Assembly: GCA_900660155.1 (NCBI GenBank)
Contig: CABFPE010000113.1
Location: 505,976-569,975 of the forward strand
From: Hofstenia miamia
Taxonomy: Eukaryota; Xenacoelomorpha; Acoela; Hofsteniidae
Direction: 5' to 3'
DNA length: 64,000 nt
The notes beneath the pieces are model-generated. The model had not been told where the DNA came from and searched no databases. It saw nothing but the letters and a program-made list of their open reading frames with translations. The translations under genes and the position numbers were made by a program. Each line of letters begins with the position of its first letter. The stretch's first letter is position 1. Below are positions 62,013 to 64,000 of the stretch, in pieces.

Positions 62013-64000
62013 TATATTCATTGGGTTTTCAAACTGGGCGGTACACTTAATAGTTAATGGAATATATAATGTGCTAAAATTGTTATGGGTAGAGGCGAAG
62101 TGTTTTCCTTTGGGGGAATATCTCCACCAATAGCACGTGTAGCATGTGAGTTACCAAAAGCAGTTCAAAGTTTGTATTTACCAACTATATATTAGGCCTA
62201 TATAATTTGTCCAATTTCAATGCTTATGAAACACCATGTAAAGATTGACAACAAATCATGGAAGAATGGATGCCTAAGGAAACAAAATAATGTATTAGAA
62301 AAATGCATAAGGCCTACACATATTTTTGTGAAAAGAATAAAGCCATCTATAATCATTACAAAATATTGAGAAGGAAATCCTCAACAAAATTCAATATTAA
62401 TCTACACGCATTCTTACAAAAACCTTTTAATGAAAAAAAATTTACAGAAAAAAATGAAATTCATTATATATATGATAATGGCAAATGTACCTCAATCAGT
62501 AATATTACAATTGAAGGATTTGTGAAACTAGGAATTAGTGACAATCTAAACATAAATTTTAAGCATTTCTATCATAAGCATCACTATATAAGAATACATG
62601 AAGATGCTCATAAATAAATTTATTATTTACAAAGAAATAATGAAAATTATTTGGAACAAAGCAAAAGGTCATTGTGAATTTCTGCCCTGGTTACTCAATG
62701 CTACTATGAGTGTGTTAGTGGGAGCTACACATGTATATGTAACTTCTTAATAATATTTTAGCAGAATAACCATATCTGGATTACTTAAAATTGGCTAACA
62801 TTGCACCAATATAGAAGAGAAAAAGAAAGAATCTTGCAGAAAATTGCTGAACAGTCTCATTTTTAATATTAATTAATGAAATACTTGAAAATTATTATGT
62901 GAAAAAATCAACCAATGGGTGGAAAAATGCATAAATATCAAAGATCATATTGGATTTCTAAGAGGTACCTCTAAGAATAATGCTTTACTTTATGCTATTG
63001 AGGAGAACTGGAGATGACAATTAGATAGGAATGAAAAAAATGTCATATATACATGTATATACATTGAATGATTACATACTTCAAGGCAACTTAATAAACT
63101 ATTCTATTCTATTGGTAAATTTAATGTAGCATCCTCTACCAGGCTTCTACATCCAATTTCTAAATTATACTATTATATTTAGAATGATACACTAGCGGGT
63201 AGGGATGTACTAGTCTTATACTGCTTGACTTCTACATTATTAACTCCATTAACTGTAATTAATAGATGGTATAATGAACACTATTTAGGTGGTGAAGCTT
63301 TGCAGCATCCTTTCCAGTTGTTGGTGATTGGGCATCCGCCTGAGGCTGATCTCCAAATCAGGTAACAACTACTCTTCTAAGTTCCAAGTGAATGAGTTCC
63401 ACCTATCAGCTCAATGAAGTAATTTATGTGTACCCTATCCTAGCTCAGTGCATACTCAAGACTTGGCACAACTAGACTTAGTCATAATTTGTAAAGTGTA
63501 CTATATACTTGCAATCTTGATTGTTGCTAGCTGCTTAATTAATTATATATTTAGCCATTACCAAAATATACTGGCTTTAGTAAATTAGATAAATATCTTT
63601 CAGTTTTCTACCCTACATGTAATAATTGCAATATTGGTCACATTATAGTAATAAATTTGGATCTAAAATATTAAAGATATAAATTCCTACATTCAGCTTA
63701 CCAGCCTTATTTTGAATTACTTATCATTAGTACATGTAATGAAACAATCAATAGTTAGCTAAATGAAAATAAAAACTCCTAATCTTACCCCTAACATAAG
63801 TGCAGGTTCATGGCTCAGAACAAGGAACTTAGAATAGTTCCCATTATGGGATCCTTGCCAGGACTGAACACCAAACATTTAGCTGAACTTCTTATTAGAT
63901 AATCAAAAGAAGAAATAAGTATAAGAAATCCAAAGAAATTTCTTTATCAATCATTACAATGAATTTCACACTATTTATAGTTAATTCAAAAAAGTACCTG
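62013..64000. other. Right margin of the window, no confident gene
   Basis: An ATG-started frame of 104 codons at 62303-62617, rich in N, K, H and I, matches its AT-rich surroundings and no family. Two short coding-like patches stand out by composition: minus strand 63368-63287 (ISLRRMPNHQQLERMLQSF, ending TAA) and plus strand 63810-63902 (MAQNKELRIVPIMGSLPGLN, ending TAA). Either could be an exon of a gene beyond the edge; neither is established. Confidence 0.3.

Noticed and set aside
62303..62617. 104-codon ATG-started frame
   Set aside because: It shows no domain, an AT-driven N/K/I/H composition and no supporting context; it is mentioned only in the flank entry.
1..64000. tRNA, rRNA, CRISPR arrays, operons or ribosome binding sites
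   Set aside because: I looked for tRNA B-box-like GTTCGANTCC, rRNA-like GC-rich blocks and spaced repeats. None was convincing, and prokaryotic features do not apply to intron-bearing nuclear DNA.

Overview
The window is nuclear DNA from a metazoan. It is strongly AT-rich (roughly 70% by eye), has spliceosomal introns with GT..AG ends, animal-type genes (acidic amino-acid transporters, a seven-helix receptor, a TRIM-type RING protein), many AT microsatellites and a heavy, mostly decayed load of Tc1/mariner, hAT-like and LINE elements. An AT- and transposon-rich invertebrate fits, for example a hydrozoan or a flatworm. The species is an inference I cannot settle. Host genes end in TAG, TAA and TGA, so the standard code is in use.

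Left part (1-33.7 kb): two tandem genes on the + strand for SLC1-family excitatory amino-acid (glutamate/aspartate) transporters. Copy 1 (1067-4933) is present only as its last five exons; its 5' part lies before the window. Copy 2 (exons from about 12.1 kb to 33,726) is nearly complete in eleven recognised exons, and only the start codon, probably on a small upstream exon, is missing. The five shared 3' exons have identical lengths (127, 234, 195, 135, 124 nt) and about 91% identical protein. The residues that bind the acidic side chain are conserved in both. The introns of copy 2 hold a 2.5-kb dead mariner-like element, TA-flanked MITEs, Tc1, IS630-like and reverse-transcriptase relics, a minisatellite and a foldback element. 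Between the copies lies an unrecognised, exon-like minus-strand region (7.6-8.6 kb).

Middle (34-48 kb): a LINE relic; an almost intact 1.58-kb Tc1-like DD37E transposon with two direct repeats inside each long terminal inverted repeat and a single nonsense codon; a two-exon class-A GPCR; a dimeric minisatellite; and an intronless minus-strand TRIM-like gene split only by an assembly gap.

Right part (48-64 kb): an internally deleted mariner derivative, weak candidate host exons, a 675-bp element with arms of about 300 bp, a minus-strand LINE with endonuclease and reverse-transcriptase domains and the tail of an esterase-type ORF1, and another transposase fragment. Two N gaps (46.66 kb, 58.69 kb) are flanked by exact duplicate sequence, and a third (12.72 kb) by a near-exact one, so they look like unmerged contig ends, not biology.

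The host genes point to glutamate uptake and peptide-type signalling, but they are neighbours and not a pathway. I found no convincing new multi-gene system. The most interesting points are the tandem transporter pair with its transposon-filled introns, the near-intact IR/DR-type DD37E transposon, and several coding-like stretches I could not identify.
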